Source: Hydrogenophilus sp. (lineage in GTDB: Bacteria; Pseudomonadota; Gammaproteobacteria; Burkholderiales; Thiobacillaceae). Taken from it: a stretch of DNA of 36,266 nt. Under the pieces are notes generated by a model, which had not been told where the DNA came from, ran no database searches, and saw only the letters and a list, made by a program, of their open reading frames with translations. This document shows, piece by piece, positions 18,207 to 26,535 of the stretch (positions are counted from its first letter, which is position 1; each line of letters opens with the position of its first letter). The DNA lies in contig JAIMKU010000016.1 of NCBI GenBank assembly GCA_020692235.1, positions 571 through 36,836 on the forward strand, given 5' to 3'. The position numbers and the translations under genes are program-made.

Positions 18207-18285
18207 TGCAATTTTGACTGGCCGGTCAAGAAAACCTGGATGCTACCGCATCCCACCCACCTGACCGGCGTTACTCAAAATTGCA
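18207..18285. repeat. Long imperfect inverted repeat after the methyltransferase gene
   Basis: Left arm 18207-18228 and right arm 18262-18285 share TGCAATTTTGA/TCAAAATTGCA at the outer ends and CCGGTCA/TGACCGG at the inner ends, with a few mismatches between, around a 33-nt centre. It lies 4 nt past the methyltransferase stop and before the toxin-antitoxin genes. It could be a bulky terminator for the converging transcripts or the remnant of a small mobile repeat. It carries no gene. Confidence 0.6.
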
Positions 18286-18317
18286 CTTCATCCTTTTTCC
18301 GTCCCAACGCCTGATTT

Positions 18318-18605
18318 TCAGGTCAATGCCCGCATAACCGCCTGTGGGTCACGGTCGATAAGATTGAGCAGTGTCAACGCCGGGCCTTGTGGATTACGGT
18401 CGCCTCGCTCCCAGTGGCGCAACGTGGCCACAGAGAAACCGAAGCGCGCGGCGAATTGTTCCTGAGTCAGGTCAAGACGCTTGCGCAGGCCGGTCACATC
18501 CACGATAGAAGGCCGGTAGACATTCGCGGCTACCTTTTGCCCCTTTGCGTGGGCCACGGCCTCGGTAAGACCCTGTTTGATGCTCTCAAATGCGCTTCCC
18601 ATCAT
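18318..18605 (-). CDS. Type II antitoxin, HigA/NadS-like helix-turn-helix protein
   Basis: The 95-residue protein has a helical N-terminal region with YRPSIVDVTGLRKRL and a C-terminal XRE-type helix-turn-helix (LTQEQFAARFGFSVATLRHWERG), the layout of HigA2/NadS antitoxins. It would neutralise the upstream RelE-like toxin and repress the pair. The ATG at 18603-18605, or the adjacent ATG at 18600-18602, follows AGAGGTGA and begins one base after the toxin stop, so translation is coupled. The toxin-first order is typical of hig-type modules. Confidence 0.85.
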   Translation of the reverse strand: MMGSAFESIKQGLTEAVAHAKGQKVAANVYRPSIVDVTGLRKRLDLTQEQFAARFGFSVATLRHWERGDRNPQGPALTLLNLIDRDPQAVMRALT

Positions 18606-18606
18606 G

Positions 18607-18942
18607 TCACCTCTCAAACCATACTTGCACCAGAATATCCACCAACCCCACCAAGTCGTTTCGCTCTGCCTTACTGAGATTGGCCCGTTCGTTCTTGGCG
18701 AACAGGGTCAGCAGGTAAAGCGGCATGGCATCGCCGTGGTAGTAGTAGATCACCCGGACACCGCCAGACTTGCCTTGTCCACCACGGCCCCAGCGCAGCT
18801 TACGCACGCCTCCGGTTCCCTCCATCAGGTCGCCGGCCTTGGGGTGAGCCGCCAGGTACTCGATGACATCGCGCCGTTCCTCGGAAGAAAGCGGCTTTTC
18901 GGCTCGGCGGATGTATTCAGGTACTTCGGCCACGGTAATCAT
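18607..18942 (-). CDS. Type II toxin, RelE/HigB-like mRNA interferase
   Basis: The 111-residue protein fits the RelE/HigB2 fold: N-terminal helices with SSEERRDVIEYLAAHP, the strand VRKLRWGRGGQGKSGGVRVIYYYH typical of this branch, and LYLLTLFAKNERANLSKAERNDL near the C-terminus, where Lys, Glu and Arg residues of the active site usually sit. Such toxins cut mRNA on the ribosome. The ATG at 18940-18942 has no ribosome binding site and only a short predicted leader, which may keep toxin translation low. A perfect palindrome and a TATAAT box lie directly upstream. Confidence 0.85.
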   Translation of the reverse strand: MITVAEVPEYIRRAEKPLSSEERRDVIEYLAAHPKAGDLMEGTGGVRKLRWGRGGQGKSGGVRVIYYYHGDAMPLYLLTLFAKNERANLSKAERNDLVGLVDILVQVWFER

Positions 18943-18951
18943 ATTTTATTG

Positions 18952-18968
18952 TAATCCATTGGATTATA
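18952..18968 (-). promoter_or_regulatory. Promoter -10 and palindromic operator of the toxin-antitoxin pair
   Basis: TAATCCATTGGATTA (18952-18966) is a perfect palindrome around a central T. On the minus strand it overlaps TATAAT (18963-18968), a consensus -10 box about 20 nt before the toxin ATG. The antitoxin, alone or with toxin, probably binds here to repress. No clear -35 is seen; the region upstream is a terminator. Confidence 0.65.
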
Positions 18969-18980
18969 CTTGCACGCAAG

Positions 18981-19001
18981 AAAAACCCCGCCGAAGCGGG
19001 G
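18981..19001 (-). terminator. Intrinsic terminator upstream of the toxin-antitoxin promoter
   Basis: On the minus strand CCCCGC-TTCG-GCGGGG is followed by TTTTT. This is a strong stem with a stable TTCG loop and a U-tract. It ends transcription coming from the small ORFs at 19008-19446 and insulates the toxin-antitoxin promoter. Confidence 0.9.
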
Positions 19002-19007
19002 CCTGGT

Positions 19008-19115
19008 TCAATGTCGCCTTCGGATCGTGGCGGGACCGCAACACCCCCATGGTTTGCAGCGCCAGGCAATGATGCGCAGGACTTCGGCCAGGGCGGTGTC
19101 GGTTGCTTCAGTCAT
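19008..19115 (-). CDS. Possible 35-residue small protein
   Basis: An ATG at 19113-19115 overlaps the end of the preceding ORF. It opens a 35-codon frame starting MTEATDTALAEVLRIIAWRC and ending TIRRRH, just before the terminator at 18981-19001. The N-terminal half could be an amphipathic helix; the rest has three cysteines. No family is recognised. Overlap with the upstream frame and position before a terminator favour a real coupled ORF, but it may be chance. Confidence 0.25.
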   Translation of the reverse strand: MTEATDTALAEVLRIIAWRCKPWGCCGPATIRRRH

Positions 19116-19446
19116 CCCACACCGCCTTGTGATCTTTTCTAATGTCTGACACCTGTTCGGTGGTCAGTATGGCATCAGGCACCCAGCCATCAGGATCAAG
19201 ATTGGGCGCGCCAACTCGATAAACAAATTCCGGGGCTTCGACCAAGGTGCGAATGTAGCCGCGCTGCCGATCGGGCAAACCATCCAGGGGATCCATGGCC
19301 GCGTCGATCACGGCATCAAGCCCGGCAAAGTACTCCTCGGCAGGATCATCGCTCTGGCTTCTCGCCCAAGCATCCAGGTTGCGCAGTGTGCCTATAGCGA
19401 GGCCGGCGCCCTCTCTGAATGTTGATTCTTTAAGTCCGACAGGCTC
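19108..19446 (-). CDS. Hypothetical protein, probably 5'-truncated
   Basis: The frame is open from a TAG at 19447-19449 to the TGA at 19108-19110 (112 codons). The only usual start is a GTG at 19309-19311, giving 67 residues (MIDAAMDPLDGLPDRQRGYI, then PDAILTTEQVSDIRKDHKAVWDD). The 45 codons before it read like protein (LAIGTLRNLDAWARS, DPAEEYFAGLDAV) and join smoothly to it, but contain no ATG, GTG or TTG. A gene that lost its 5' end is therefore likely. The break point coincides with a double palindrome at 19447-19484. No family is recognised. Confidence 0.4.
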   Translation of the reverse strand, partial: EPVGLKESTFREGAGLAIGTLRNLDAWARSQSDDPAEEYFAGLDAVIDAAMDPLDGLPDRQRGYIRTLVEAPEFVYRVGAPNLDPDGWVPDAILTTEQVSDIRKDHKAVWDD

Positions 19447-19484
19447 CTAGACATGATGTCTAGTGAAGCGGTCAACGACCGCTT
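19447..19484. repeat. Two adjacent perfect palindromes
   Basis: CTAGACATGATGTCTAG (19447-19463) is a perfect palindrome around a central G. Two bases later comes AAGCGGTC-AAC-GACCGCTT (19466-19484), a perfect 8-bp stem with a 3-nt loop. They lie between the ppk2 stop and the truncated ORF. They could terminate ppk2, bind a protein, or mark the junction of an inserted segment. No U-tract follows. Confidence 0.6.
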
Positions 19485-19511
19485 CCAGGATTAATGTGGC
19501 AGCATCGCCGA

Positions 19512-20528
19512 TCAGAAGTCGGTGACGGCGTTCTCGCTGCTCTCCAGCACCTTCGAGGCCGGCCCCACCAGCAGCGGGTCCGGCGCGTGGGTGATGTGCT
19601 CGTCCTTGTCTGGATATGGCAGGTTGTGCAGGAAGTGGCGCATGCAGTTCAGACGGGCGCGCTTTTTGTCGTCCGATTTGACCACGGTCCAGGGCGCGGC
19701 GGCCGTGTCGGTGTGGAAGAACATGGCCTTTTTGGCGACGGTGTATTCGTCCCACTTGTCCAGCGACTCGATGTCGATGGGCGATAGTTTCCAATGCTTG
19801 AGCGGATCGTCTCGGCGGGCGACGAAGCGGCGCAATTGTTCCTCGCGGCTGACCGAGAACCAGAACTTGAATAGATGAATGCCGCTGTTCACCAGCATCC
19901 GCTCCAGCTCGGGTGCCTGGCGCATGAATTCGAGATATTCCTGCGGCGAGCAAAAGCCCATCACCCGCTCGACACCCGCGCGGTTGTACCAGGAACGATC
20001 GAAGAATACGACCTCGCCGTTGGTTGGCAAATGCTGGACGTAGCGCTGGAAATACCATTCGCCACGTTCCCGGTCGGAGGGCTTTTCCAGCGCCACCACG
20101 CGGGCACTACGGGGGTTCAGATGCTCCATGTAACGTTTGATGGTGCCGCCCTTGCCGGCGGCGTCACGGCCCTCGAACAGGGTGACCAGCTTTTGTCCGG
20201 TCTCCCTGACCCAGTTTTGCACCTTGAGTAACTCGATTTGCAGCTTGGCCTTCTGCGCCTCATATTCTTTACGCCGCATCCGGCTGCGATAGGGATAATC
20301 CGCCGGCAGGGGGGCGTAGTCGCTTTCCTCGTCGCTGCCGCGCGGCGCGTGGGCCACCGCCTCGGCGACCGGACCATGACTGACCGACTCGATTGCAGCT
20401 ATGGCGGCGGCGTTGGACAATTTGCCGGCGCGGGGCCGCTTCGGTTTGGCTTGCTCTGGCGGAGCGGCAACAACGGCCGCTTTGGTTGGGGTACGACGGC
20501 TGCGGGGTTTGCTGATGGTTTCAGTCAT
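19512..20528 (-). CDS. ppk2: Polyphosphate kinase 2 family protein
   Basis: The 338-residue protein has a Lys/Arg/Ala/Pro-rich N-terminal extension (1-65) and then the PPK2 domain. It carries Walker A EGRDAAGKGG (119-128), the lid-region KPSDRERGEWYFQRYVQHLP, and Walker B FFDRSWYNR (175-183), then KFWFSVSREEQLRRF and DPLKHWKLSPID. PPK2 enzymes transfer phosphate between polyphosphate and nucleoside di- or monophosphates. The single domain of about 270 residues fits class I or III, but substrate preference cannot be read safely. The gene stands alone with its own candidate promoter (20571-20600). Confidence 0.9.
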   Translation of the reverse strand: MTETISKPRSRRTPTKAAVVAAPPEQAKPKRPRAGKLSNAAAIAAIESVSHGPVAEAVAHAPRGSDEESDYAPLPADYPYRSRMRRKEYEAQKAKLQIELLKVQNWVRETGQKLVTLFEGRDAAGKGGTIKRYMEHLNPRSARVVALEKPSDRERGEWYFQRYVQHLPTNGEVVFFDRSWYNRAGVERVMGFCSPQEYLEFMRQAPELERMLVNSGIHLFKFWFSVSREEQLRRFVARRDDPLKHWKLSPIDIESLDKWDEYTVAKKAMFFHTDTAAAPWTVVKSDDKKRARLNCMRHFLHNLPYPDKDEHITHAPDPLLVGPASKVLESSENAVTDF

Positions 20529-20570
20529 GATGGTCTCTGACGCCCTGGTTATTAATGGTTAAACCCATTA

Positions 20571-20600
20571 TTTATAGATGCCCCGATGCCCTATTACCAA
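20571..20600 (-). promoter_or_regulatory. Candidate ppk2 promoter
   Basis: On the minus strand TTGGTA (20595-20600) and TATAAA (20571-20576) are spaced by 18 bp, about 45 nt upstream of the ppk2 ATG. It is the best match in the ppk2-dapD gap. Confidence 0.35.
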
Positions 20601-20615
20601 GCCGCTTATACGCCC

Positions 20616-20640
20616 CTGGTATCAAAATACCAACCGGCCG
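20616..20640. terminator. Hairpin downstream of dapD
   Basis: GGTAT-CAAA-ATACC forms a perfect 5-bp stem a short distance past the dapD stop. The stem is short and no clear T-run follows, so termination is only suggested by position. Confidence 0.25.
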
Positions 20641-20653
20641 GCGCCCTGCGACG

Positions 20654-21493
20654 TCAAATACCGCGTAGCAACTCGTTGATACCAACCTTGGACAGGGTCT
20701 TGGCGTCGACCTTCTTGACGATCACCGCGCAGTAGAGGCTGTACTTGCCGTCCTTCGAGGGCAGGTTGCCGCTCACCACCACCGAGCCCGTGGGGATGTG
20801 GCCATAGCTGACCTCGCCGGTCTCACGGTCGTAGATCTTGGTGCTCTGGCCGATATAGACGCCCATGGAAATGACGCTGTTGTCCTCCACCACGACGCCT
20901 TCGACCACTTCCGAACGGGCGCCGATGAAGCAGTTGTCGCCGATGATGGTGGGGCCGGCCTGGACCGGTTCCAGCACACCGCCGATGCCGACGCCGCCGG
21001 ACAGGTGGACGTTTTTGCCGATCTGGGCGCAGGAGCCGACGGTGGCCCAGGTGTCGACCATGGTGCCTTCATCGACATAGGCGCCGATATTAACGTAGGA
21101 GGGCATCAGCACGACGTTTTTGCCGATGAATGAGCCGCGCCGGGCGGCGGCCGGCGGCACGACCCGGAAGCCGCCTTCGCGGAAGTCGCGCGAGTTGTAT
21201 TCGGCGAATTTGGACGGCACCTTGTCGTAGTAGTTGGTGAAGCCGCCCTTGATGAAGGCGTTGTCTTCCAGCCGGAACGAGAGCAGCACCGCCTTCTTGA
21301 TCCATTGGTGGGTGACCCAGTTCTGACCCCCGCCATCTTGATCTCGGCTGCGCTCGGCGACGCGGAGCTGGCCGTGGTCGAGCATATTGATTACCGACAT
21401 GACGGCATCCTTGACCTTGGCCTCGGCGGTGCGCGGGGTGATGTCGGCGCGGCGTTCGAAGGCCTCTTCGATGATGGCTTGTAAGGTTTGCAT
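20654..21493 (-). CDS. dapD: 2,3,4,5-tetrahydropyridine-2,6-dicarboxylate N-succinyltransferase
   Basis: The 279-residue protein has the DapD N-terminal helical domain ([17 protein letters not shown]), the motif [12 protein letters not shown] and a left-handed parallel beta-helix of hexapeptide repeats ([20 protein letters not shown], then [40 protein letters not shown]). It ends in [17 protein letters not shown]. It succinylates tetrahydrodipicolinate in the lysine/diaminopimelate pathway in the cytoplasm. The ribosome binding site AGAAAGGA is clear. It follows hisC on the same strand after 47 nt, so the two may be co-transcribed. Confidence 0.97.
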   Translation of the reverse strand: MQTLQAIIEEAFERRADITPRTAEAKVKDAVMSVINMLDHGQLRVAERSRDQDGGGQNWVTHQWIKKAVLLSFRLEDNAFIKGGFTNYYDKVPSKFAEYNSRDFREGGFRVVPPAAARRGSFIGKNVVLMPSYVNIGAYVDEGTMVDTWATVGSCAQIGKNVHLSGGVGIGGVLEPVQAGPTIIGDNCFIGARSEVVEGVVVEDNSVISMGVYIGQSTKIYDRETGEVSYGHIPTGSVVVSGNLPSKDGKYSLYCAVIVKKVDAKTLSKVGINELLRGI

Positions 21494-21540
21494 GATGATC
21501 CTTTCTGGCTATGGCAAATCGTGGTTAATGTCTTGCGCAA

Positions 21541-22599
21541 TCAGGTCAGGATTTCCTGAAGCGCGGCCGCCAGCGTTTGACACTGCGCATCAGTGCCCAC
21601 GGTGATGCGCAGGAATTGTTCGATGCGCGGCTGTTTGAAATGGCGGACGATAATGCTGCGCGTCCTTAGCGCCTGGGCCAGTTCGCTGGCATCGCGATCC
21701 GGGTGGCGGACGAAGATGAAGTTGGCCACCGAGGGCAGGACCTGGAAGCCCAGTCTTTCCAACTCGACCGTTAACCGGCCGCGACTCTCGATGACGGCTT
21801 GCCGGGTCCGCTCAAACCAGGCCCGGTCTTCGATGGCGGCGACGGCACCGACGATGGCCAGGCGGTCCAGTGGGTAGGAGTTGAAGCTGTTTTTCACCCG
21901 TTCCAGGGCCTCGATGAGATTGGCGTTACCCAGCGCGAAGCCGACCCGCAGGCCAGCCAGTGAACGGGATTTGGACAGGGTCTGGACCACCAGCAGGTTG
22001 GGGTGGCGGTCGATTAGCGGTACGGCGGTTTCACCGCCGAAGTCGATATAGGCTTCATCCACCACGACTACCGAATCCGGGTGTTCCGTCAGCAGGCGCT
22101 CGATATTACTCAGAGGCAGTTGCCGGCCGGTGGGGGCATTCGGGTTGGGAAAGATAATGCCGCCGTTGGGGCGGGCGTAGTCGGCTATGTCGATCTCGAA
22201 GGTCTCGGTGAGCGGCACGGTCCGGTGGGCAACTCCATACAGGCCGCAGTAGACCGGATAGAAACTGTAGGTGATGTCCGGGAACAGGATGGGCCGGTCA
22301 TGCTTGAGCATGGCCAGGAAGACATGGGCCAGGACCTCGTCCGAACCGTTGCCAACGAATATCTGGGCGGGCGAGACGCCGTTAAATTCAGCGACCGCCG
22401 TCTTGAGCCGCTCGGCGTTGGGGTCCGGGTATAGGCGCAGACTGTCGCCGACCTCGGCGCGCAAGGCCTCCAGCGCCTTGGGCGAGGGACCGTAGGGGTT
22501 CTCGTTGGTGTTGAGTTTGATGAGGTTGGTCAGCTTGGGCTGTTCGCCTGGCGTGTAGGGCGTTAGCTCGCGGACCAGTGTGCTCCAGAAACGGCTCAT
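21541..22599 (-). CDS. hisC: Histidinol-phosphate aminotransferase
   Basis: The 352-residue protein is a fold-type I PLP enzyme with [19 protein letters not shown] (substrate arm), [40 protein letters not shown], and [16 protein letters not shown] holding the PLP lysine. It converts imidazole-acetol phosphate to histidinol phosphate using glutamate. It is divergent from hisB with a 93-nt gap and followed by dapD. Because it precedes dapD, a role as an N-succinyl-diaminopimelate aminotransferase is possible, but the sequence and the his cluster favour HisC. In most relatives hisC lies co-directional with hisB. Confidence 0.92.
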   Translation of the reverse strand: MSRFWSTLVRELTPYTPGEQPKLTNLIKLNTNENPYGPSPKALEALRAEVGDSLRLYPDPNAERLKTAVAEFNGVSPAQIFVGNGSDEVLAHVFLAMLKHDRPILFPDITYSFYPVYCGLYGVAHRTVPLTETFEIDIADYARPNGGIIFPNPNAPTGRQLPLSNIERLLTEHPDSVVVVDEAYIDFGGETAVPLIDRHPNLLVVQTLSKSRSLAGLRVGFALGNANLIEALERVKNSFNSYPLDRLAIVGAVAAIEDRAWFERTRQAVIESRGRLTVELERLGFQVLPSVANFIFVRHPDRDASELAQALRTRSIIVRHFKQPRIEQFLRITVGTDAQCQTLAAALQEILT

Positions 22600-22692
22600 G
22601 GTTGGATATGGTCAGAGTGGAAACAAAGCGGCGCGGGAATGGTATCATAGACGACACCATTGCCCGTTTGCATTACCTACAAGCTAACTCCC

Positions 22693-23280
22693 ATGCGGAA
22701 ATCCGAAGTCTCCCGCGACACACTCGAAACCCGGATCGTCGTCAATCTGAATCTGGATGGCACGGGCATCGCCAAGCTCCAGACCGGCGTCGGTTTTCTC
22801 GACCACATGCTGGATCAGGTCGCCCGTCACGGTTTGATCGACCTAGATATCCGGGCCGAAGGCGATCGCCACATCGACGATCATCACACGGTCGAAGACA
22901 TCGGCATCACGCTGGGTCAGGCGATGGCCTCGGCATTGGCCGACAAAAAGGGCATACGCCGCTATGGCCATGCCTATGTGCCACTGGATGAGGCCTTGTC
23001 CCGTGTCGTGGTTGATCTGTCCGGCCGGCCTGGCCTGGAATACCACGTCGACTTTACCCGCGCCCGCATCGGCGAGTTCGATGTCGACCTGTTGCGCGAA
23101 TTTTTCCAGGGCTTCGTCAATCACGCCGGCGTGACCTTGCACATCGACAACCTGCGCGGCAGCAATGCCCACCACCAGGCCGAGACGGTGTTCAAGGCCT
23201 TTGGTCGGGCGTTGCGCATGGCCCTGGAGGCCGATCCGCGCATGGGCGGCGCGCTGCCTTCGACCAAGGGCACCTTGTAA
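22693..23280 (+). CDS. hisB: Imidazoleglycerol-phosphate dehydratase
   Basis: The 195-residue monofunctional HisB has the two metal-binding half-repeats: [16 protein letters not shown] with [16 protein letters not shown] in the first, and [16 protein letters not shown] with [17 protein letters not shown] in the second. It makes imidazole-acetol phosphate in histidine synthesis. The HisB phosphatase domain of enteric bacteria is absent, as in betaproteobacteria. I chose the ATG at 22693 ([13 protein letters not shown]) because it fits the family; an upstream in-frame TTG at 22660 adds 11 residues. It starts a tightly packed run of seven or more genes. Confidence 0.96.
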   Translation: MRKSEVSRDTLETRIVVNLNLDGTGIAKLQTGVGFLDHMLDQVARHGLIDLDIRAEGDRHIDDHHTVEDIGITLGQAMASALADKKGIRRYGHAYVPLDEALSRVVVDLSGRPGLEYHVDFTRARIGEFDVDLLREFFQGFVNHAGVTLHIDNLRGSNAHHQAETVFKAFGRALRMALEADPRMGGALPSTKGTL

Positions 23281-23931
23281 ATGGCCGTGGATATCGCCGT
23301 AGTCGATTACGGTATGGGCAATCTGCATTCGGTCGCCAAGGCCCTGGAGAAAGTGGCGAAGGGCGCCAAGGTGGTCGTCACCGACGATGCCCAAACCATC
23401 CTGGATGCCGGCCGCGTAGTCTTTCCCGGCCAGGGCGCTGCGCCTGACTGTATGCGGGAGATCGATGCCCGTGGTTTGCGCGAGGTGGTCAAGCAAGCCG
23501 CCAGCGAGAAGCCTTTTCTGGGTATCTGCATGGGCCTTCAGGTGCTGTTCGAACATAGTGACGAGGGCGATACCCCGTGTCTTGGCATCTTCCCCGGTCA
23601 AGTCAAACGCTTTATCCAGGCCAAGATGACGGATGCCCAGGGTAACCGACTCAAGGTGCCGCACATGGGCTGGAACAATGTCCGCCAATCGCGTCCGCAT
23701 CCGCTTTGGGCGGGTCTGCCGGACGGCGAGCGTTTCTACTTTGTGCATAGCTATTTTGTGGTTCCGGCGCGGCCCGACTTGGTCGCGGGCTATGCCGACT
23801 ACCCCACCGAGTTCGTCTGCGCTTGCGCGCGCGACAACCTGTTCGCGGTACAGTTTCACCCCGAAAAGAGTGCGTCGGCAGGTTTGCGCCTGCTGGCTAA
23901 CTTCGTCTCCTGGAACGGTAAACCTGCTTAA
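23281..23931 (+). CDS. hisH: Imidazole glycerol phosphate synthase, glutaminase subunit HisH
   Basis: The 216-residue class I glutamine amidotransferase has [17 protein letters not shown] at the N-terminus, [13 protein letters not shown], the nucleophile Cys in [12 protein letters not shown], and the catalytic His/Glu in [16 protein letters not shown]. It supplies ammonia to HisF. It begins on the base after the hisB stop, so translation is coupled. Confidence 0.96.
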   Translation: MAVDIAVVDYGMGNLHSVAKALEKVAKGAKVVVTDDAQTILDAGRVVFPGQGAAPDCMREIDARGLREVVKQAASEKPFLGICMGLQVLFEHSDEGDTPCLGIFPGQVKRFIQAKMTDAQGNRLKVPHMGWNNVRQSRPHPLWAGLPDGERFYFVHSYFVVPARPDLVAGYADYPTEFVCACARDNLFAVQFHPEKSASAGLRLLANFVSWNGKPA

Positions 23932-23948
23932 TCACCGAGAGTTCAGCA

Positions 23949-24692
23949 ATGCTCATTATCCCGGCTATAGACCTCAAGGATGGTCACTGTGTGCGTCTAC
24001 GCCAAGGCGAGATGGATAGCGCCACGGTGTTTTCCGAAGATCCGGCCGCCATGGCCAGTAAGTGGGTGGCAAGCGGCGCCCGTCGCCTGCACCTGGTGGA
24101 CCTCAACGGTGCCTTCGCCGGCAAACCGGTCAACGAGGCGGCGATCAAGACGATCACCGATGCGGTCGGCGATAAGGTCCCGGTTCAGTTGGGCGGCGGC
24201 ATCCGCGATCTGGACACCATCGAGCGTTATCTCGACGATGGCATCACCTATGTCATCATCGGCAGCGCGGCGGTCAAGAACCCCGGTTTTCTGCACGATG
24301 CCTGCAACGCCTTTCCCGGCCACATCATCGTCGGTCTGGACGCCAGGGATGGCAAGGTGGCGGTGGAGGGTTGGTCCAAGGTCACCCACCATGAAGTGGT
24401 CGACCTGGCCAAGCGTTTTGAGGACTATGGCGTCGAGGCCGTGGTCTACACCGACATCGGCCGCGACGGAATGATGTCCGGCGTCAACATCGATGCGACC
24501 GTTCGGCTGGCTCAGACCCTGACCGTGCCGATTATCGCCAGCGGTGGCATCACTAACCTGGATGACATTCGCAATTTGTGCGCGGTGGAGCACGAAGGCA
24601 TCATGGGCGCGATTACTGGCCGCGCCCTCTATGAAGGCTCCCTGGATTTTGCCGCAGCGCAGAAACTGGCCGACCAACGCGGCAAACCCTGA
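23949..24692 (+). CDS. hisA: ProFAR isomerase HisA
   Basis: The 247-residue TIM barrel starts [20 protein letters not shown], with the catalytic Asp in AIDLKDG, then [12 protein letters not shown] and [34 protein letters not shown] (second catalytic Asp) and [12 protein letters not shown] phosphate-binding motifs follow. It isomerises ProFAR to PRFAR. It follows hisH by 17 nt and overlaps the hisF start (TGATG). Confidence 0.97.
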   Translation: MLIIPAIDLKDGHCVRLRQGEMDSATVFSEDPAAMASKWVASGARRLHLVDLNGAFAGKPVNEAAIKTITDAVGDKVPVQLGGGIRDLDTIERYLDDGITYVIIGSAAVKNPGFLHDACNAFPGHIIVGLDARDGKVAVEGWSKVTHHEVVDLAKRFEDYGVEAVVYTDIGRDGMMSGVNIDATVRLAQTLTVPIIASGGITNLDDIRNLCAVEHEGIMGAITGRALYEGSLDFAAAQKLADQRGKP

Positions 24693-25462
24693 TGGCCCTC
24701 GCTAAACGCATCATCCCTTGTTTGGACGTGACCGCCGGCCGGGTGGTGAAGGGGGTTAATTTCGTCAACCTGCGCGACGCCGGCGACCCGGTCGAGATTG
24801 CCCGCCGCTATGACGATCAGGGCGCCGACGAGTTGACCTTTCTGGATATCACCGCCAGCTCGGATGACCGTGACCTCATTTTGCACATCGTTGAGGCGGT
24901 GGCGGCGCAAGTGTTCATTCCGCTCACCGTGGGCGGCGGCGTGCGCCAGCCGAACGACGTACTGCGCCTACTCAATGCCGGTGCCGACAAGGTCTCGATC
25001 AACACCTCTGCCGTGACCAACCCGCAACTGGTCAAGGACTGCTCGGACCGCTTCGGCTCGCAATGTATCGTGGTTGCCATCGACGCCAAACAGACCGTTT
25101 GGGGGGATGCGCCGAAATGGGAGGTATACACCCACGGCGGCCGCCGGCCGACCGGGCTGGATGCCGTGGAGTGGGGCAAGAAGATGCAGGCACTGGGCGC
25201 TGGTGAAATCCTGCTCACCAGCATGGACCGCGATGGCGCCAAGATCGGCTTCGACCTGAATTTGACCCGTGCCTTTTCCGATACGCTCGATATCCCGATC
25301 ATTGCCAGTGGCGGCGTCGGCAACCTGCAACACCTGGTTGACGGCGTGGTCAAGGGCGGAGCGGACGCTGTATTGGCCGCCAGCATCTTCCATTTTGGCG
25401 AATACACTGTCGAGCAAGCCAAGCGGGCCATGGCCGAAAAGGGTATCGAGGTGCGTCTGTGA
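24692..25462 (+). CDS. hisF: Imidazole glycerol phosphate synthase, cyclase subunit HisF
   Basis: The 256-residue TIM barrel begins [20 protein letters not shown] and has [63 protein letters not shown] and [14 protein letters not shown]. The paired catalytic aspartates (CLDV and DRDG) are present. It condenses PRFAR with HisH-derived ammonia to IGP and AICAR. The start overlaps the hisA stop and the stop overlaps hisI. Confidence 0.97.
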   Translation: MALAKRIIPCLDVTAGRVVKGVNFVNLRDAGDPVEIARRYDDQGADELTFLDITASSDDRDLILHIVEAVAAQVFIPLTVGGGVRQPNDVLRLLNAGADKVSINTSAVTNPQLVKDCSDRFGSQCIVVAIDAKQTVWGDAPKWEVYTHGGRRPTGLDAVEWGKKMQALGAGEILLTSMDRDGAKIGFDLNLTRAFSDTLDIPIIASGGVGNLQHLVDGVVKGGADAVLAASIFHFGEYTVEQAKRAMAEKGIEVRL

Positions 25463-25854
25463 TGGGAAACGAAGCCTGGCTGAACAAGATCAACTGGTCC
25501 GAGGATGGCTTGGTGCCGGCCATCGCTCAGGATGGCGTCAGCGGTGAAATCCTGATGCTCGCCTGGATGAACCGGGACGCCCTGAAAAAAACCTTCGAAC
25601 TTGGCGAGGCGGTGTATTGGTCCCGCTCCCGCAAGAAGCTTTGGCACAAGGGCGAAGAGTCCGGTCATACCCAGAAGGTGCTGGAAATCCGCACCGATTG
25701 CGATGAAGATGCGATCTTGCTCAAGGTTGAACAAACCGGCGGTATTGCTTGCCATACCGGGCGCAAGAGTTGTTTCTTCCAGAGGCTCGATGACGCCAGG
25801 TGGCAGTCGGTCGAGCCGGTGCTTAAGGATCCGCACGAGATATACAAGAAATGA
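25462..25854 (+). CDS. hisI: Phosphoribosyl-AMP cyclohydrolase
   Basis: The 130-residue protein has the HisI signatures [38 protein letters not shown], the metal-binding [17 protein letters not shown], and [15 protein letters not shown] with the zinc cysteines. It opens the adenine ring of PR-AMP. The ATG at 25462 overlaps the hisF TGA; a GTG immediately before (25459) is also in frame. HisI and HisE are separate proteins here, as in most non-enteric proteobacteria. Confidence 0.95.
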   Translation: MGNEAWLNKINWSEDGLVPAIAQDGVSGEILMLAWMNRDALKKTFELGEAVYWSRSRKKLWHKGEESGHTQKVLEIRTDCDEDAILLKVEQTGGIACHTGRKSCFFQRLDDARWQSVEPVLKDPHEIYKK

Positions 25855-26177
25855 ACAACGACATACTGGCCCGCTTGGCTGATACCCTGGAGGCTCGCAA
25901 ACAAGCTGATCCGCAGGCATCCTACGTGGCCAAGCTCTATAGTCAAGGCCTGGATGCGATTCTCAAAAAGGTGGCGGAAGAGGCGGCTGAAACCATCATG
26001 GCAGCCAAGGATGGCGAGCCGGACAAGATTGTTTACGAAACCGCCGACCTCTGGTTTCATTCGCTGGTGCTGTTGGCTCAGCAAGGCCTCCGGCCCGAGG
26101 CCGTACTGAATGAGTTGGCCCGTCGCGAGGGTATGTCGGGCCTGGTTGAAAAGGCGGCGCGGAAGGAGAAAGCATGA
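25851..26177 (+). CDS. hisE: Phosphoribosyl-ATP pyrophosphatase
   Basis: The 108-residue all-alpha protein of the MazG-like superfamily has [38 protein letters not shown] with [20 protein letters not shown], and [12 protein letters not shown]. The conserved Glu and Asp residues bind Mg for hydrolysis of PR-ATP to PR-AMP. It overlaps hisI (ATGA) and the HIT gene (ATGA). Confidence 0.95.
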   Translation: MNNDILARLADTLEARKQADPQASYVAKLYSQGLDAILKKVAEEAAETIMAAKDGEPDKIVYETADLWFHSLVLLAQQGLRPEAVLNELARREGMSGLVEKAARKEKA

Positions 26178-26509
26178 GCGATTGCATCTTCTGCAAGATC
26201 GTGGCGGGAGAGATTCCGTCGAGAAAGGTTTACGAGGACGAGGATGTCCTGGCCTTTCATGACGTCAACCCGGCTGCGCCGGTACATTTCCTGATTATCC
26301 CCAAGCGCCATGTGGCCAGTCTCGAAACCTGCGACTCCGGGCACCGGGATATTCTGGGCAGGTTGCTGCTGCTGGCGCCGAAACTGGCGCGTGAGCAAGG
26401 CCTGGCCAACGGCTTCAAGACCGTAATCAACACCGGGGTGGACGGTGGCCAATTGGTCATGCATTTACATGTTCATGTGTTGGGCGGTAGTAAGCTTCAG
26501 CACGTTTGA
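26174..26509 (+). CDS. HIT family protein (HinT-like)
   Basis: The 111-residue protein begins [20 protein letters not shown] with two zinc-type cysteines and has [19 protein letters not shown]. It ends with the histidine triad [10 protein letters not shown], in which the middle His is the nucleophile for phosphoramidate hydrolysis. It fits the HinT group of purine nucleoside phosphoramidases. It overlaps hisE by 4 nt and precedes tatA by 26 nt; the hisE-HIT-tat order is common in betaproteobacteria. Confidence 0.93.
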   Translation: MSDCIFCKIVAGEIPSRKVYEDEDVLAFHDVNPAAPVHFLIIPKRHVASLETCDSGHRDILGRLLLLAPKLAREQGLANGFKTVINTGVDGGQLVMHLHVHVLGGSKLQHV

Positions 26510-26535
26510 TGTGTTTTAGATTGAGGAGTTGAGAC

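Noticed and set aside
21541-22599. Calling the aminotransferase DapC because it precedes dapD
   Set aside because: The sequence motifs and the adjacent his genes favour HisC; the alternative is only noted.
22843-23859. A 338-codon open frame on the minus strand across hisB and hisH
   Set aside because: The plus strand codes for clearly recognised enzymes here; the antisense frame is a by-product of GC-rich codon bias and resembles no family.
24817-25920. A 367-codon open frame on the minus strand across hisF, hisI and hisE
   Set aside because: Same reason: antisense shadow of three well-supported genes, with low-complexity, unnatural composition.
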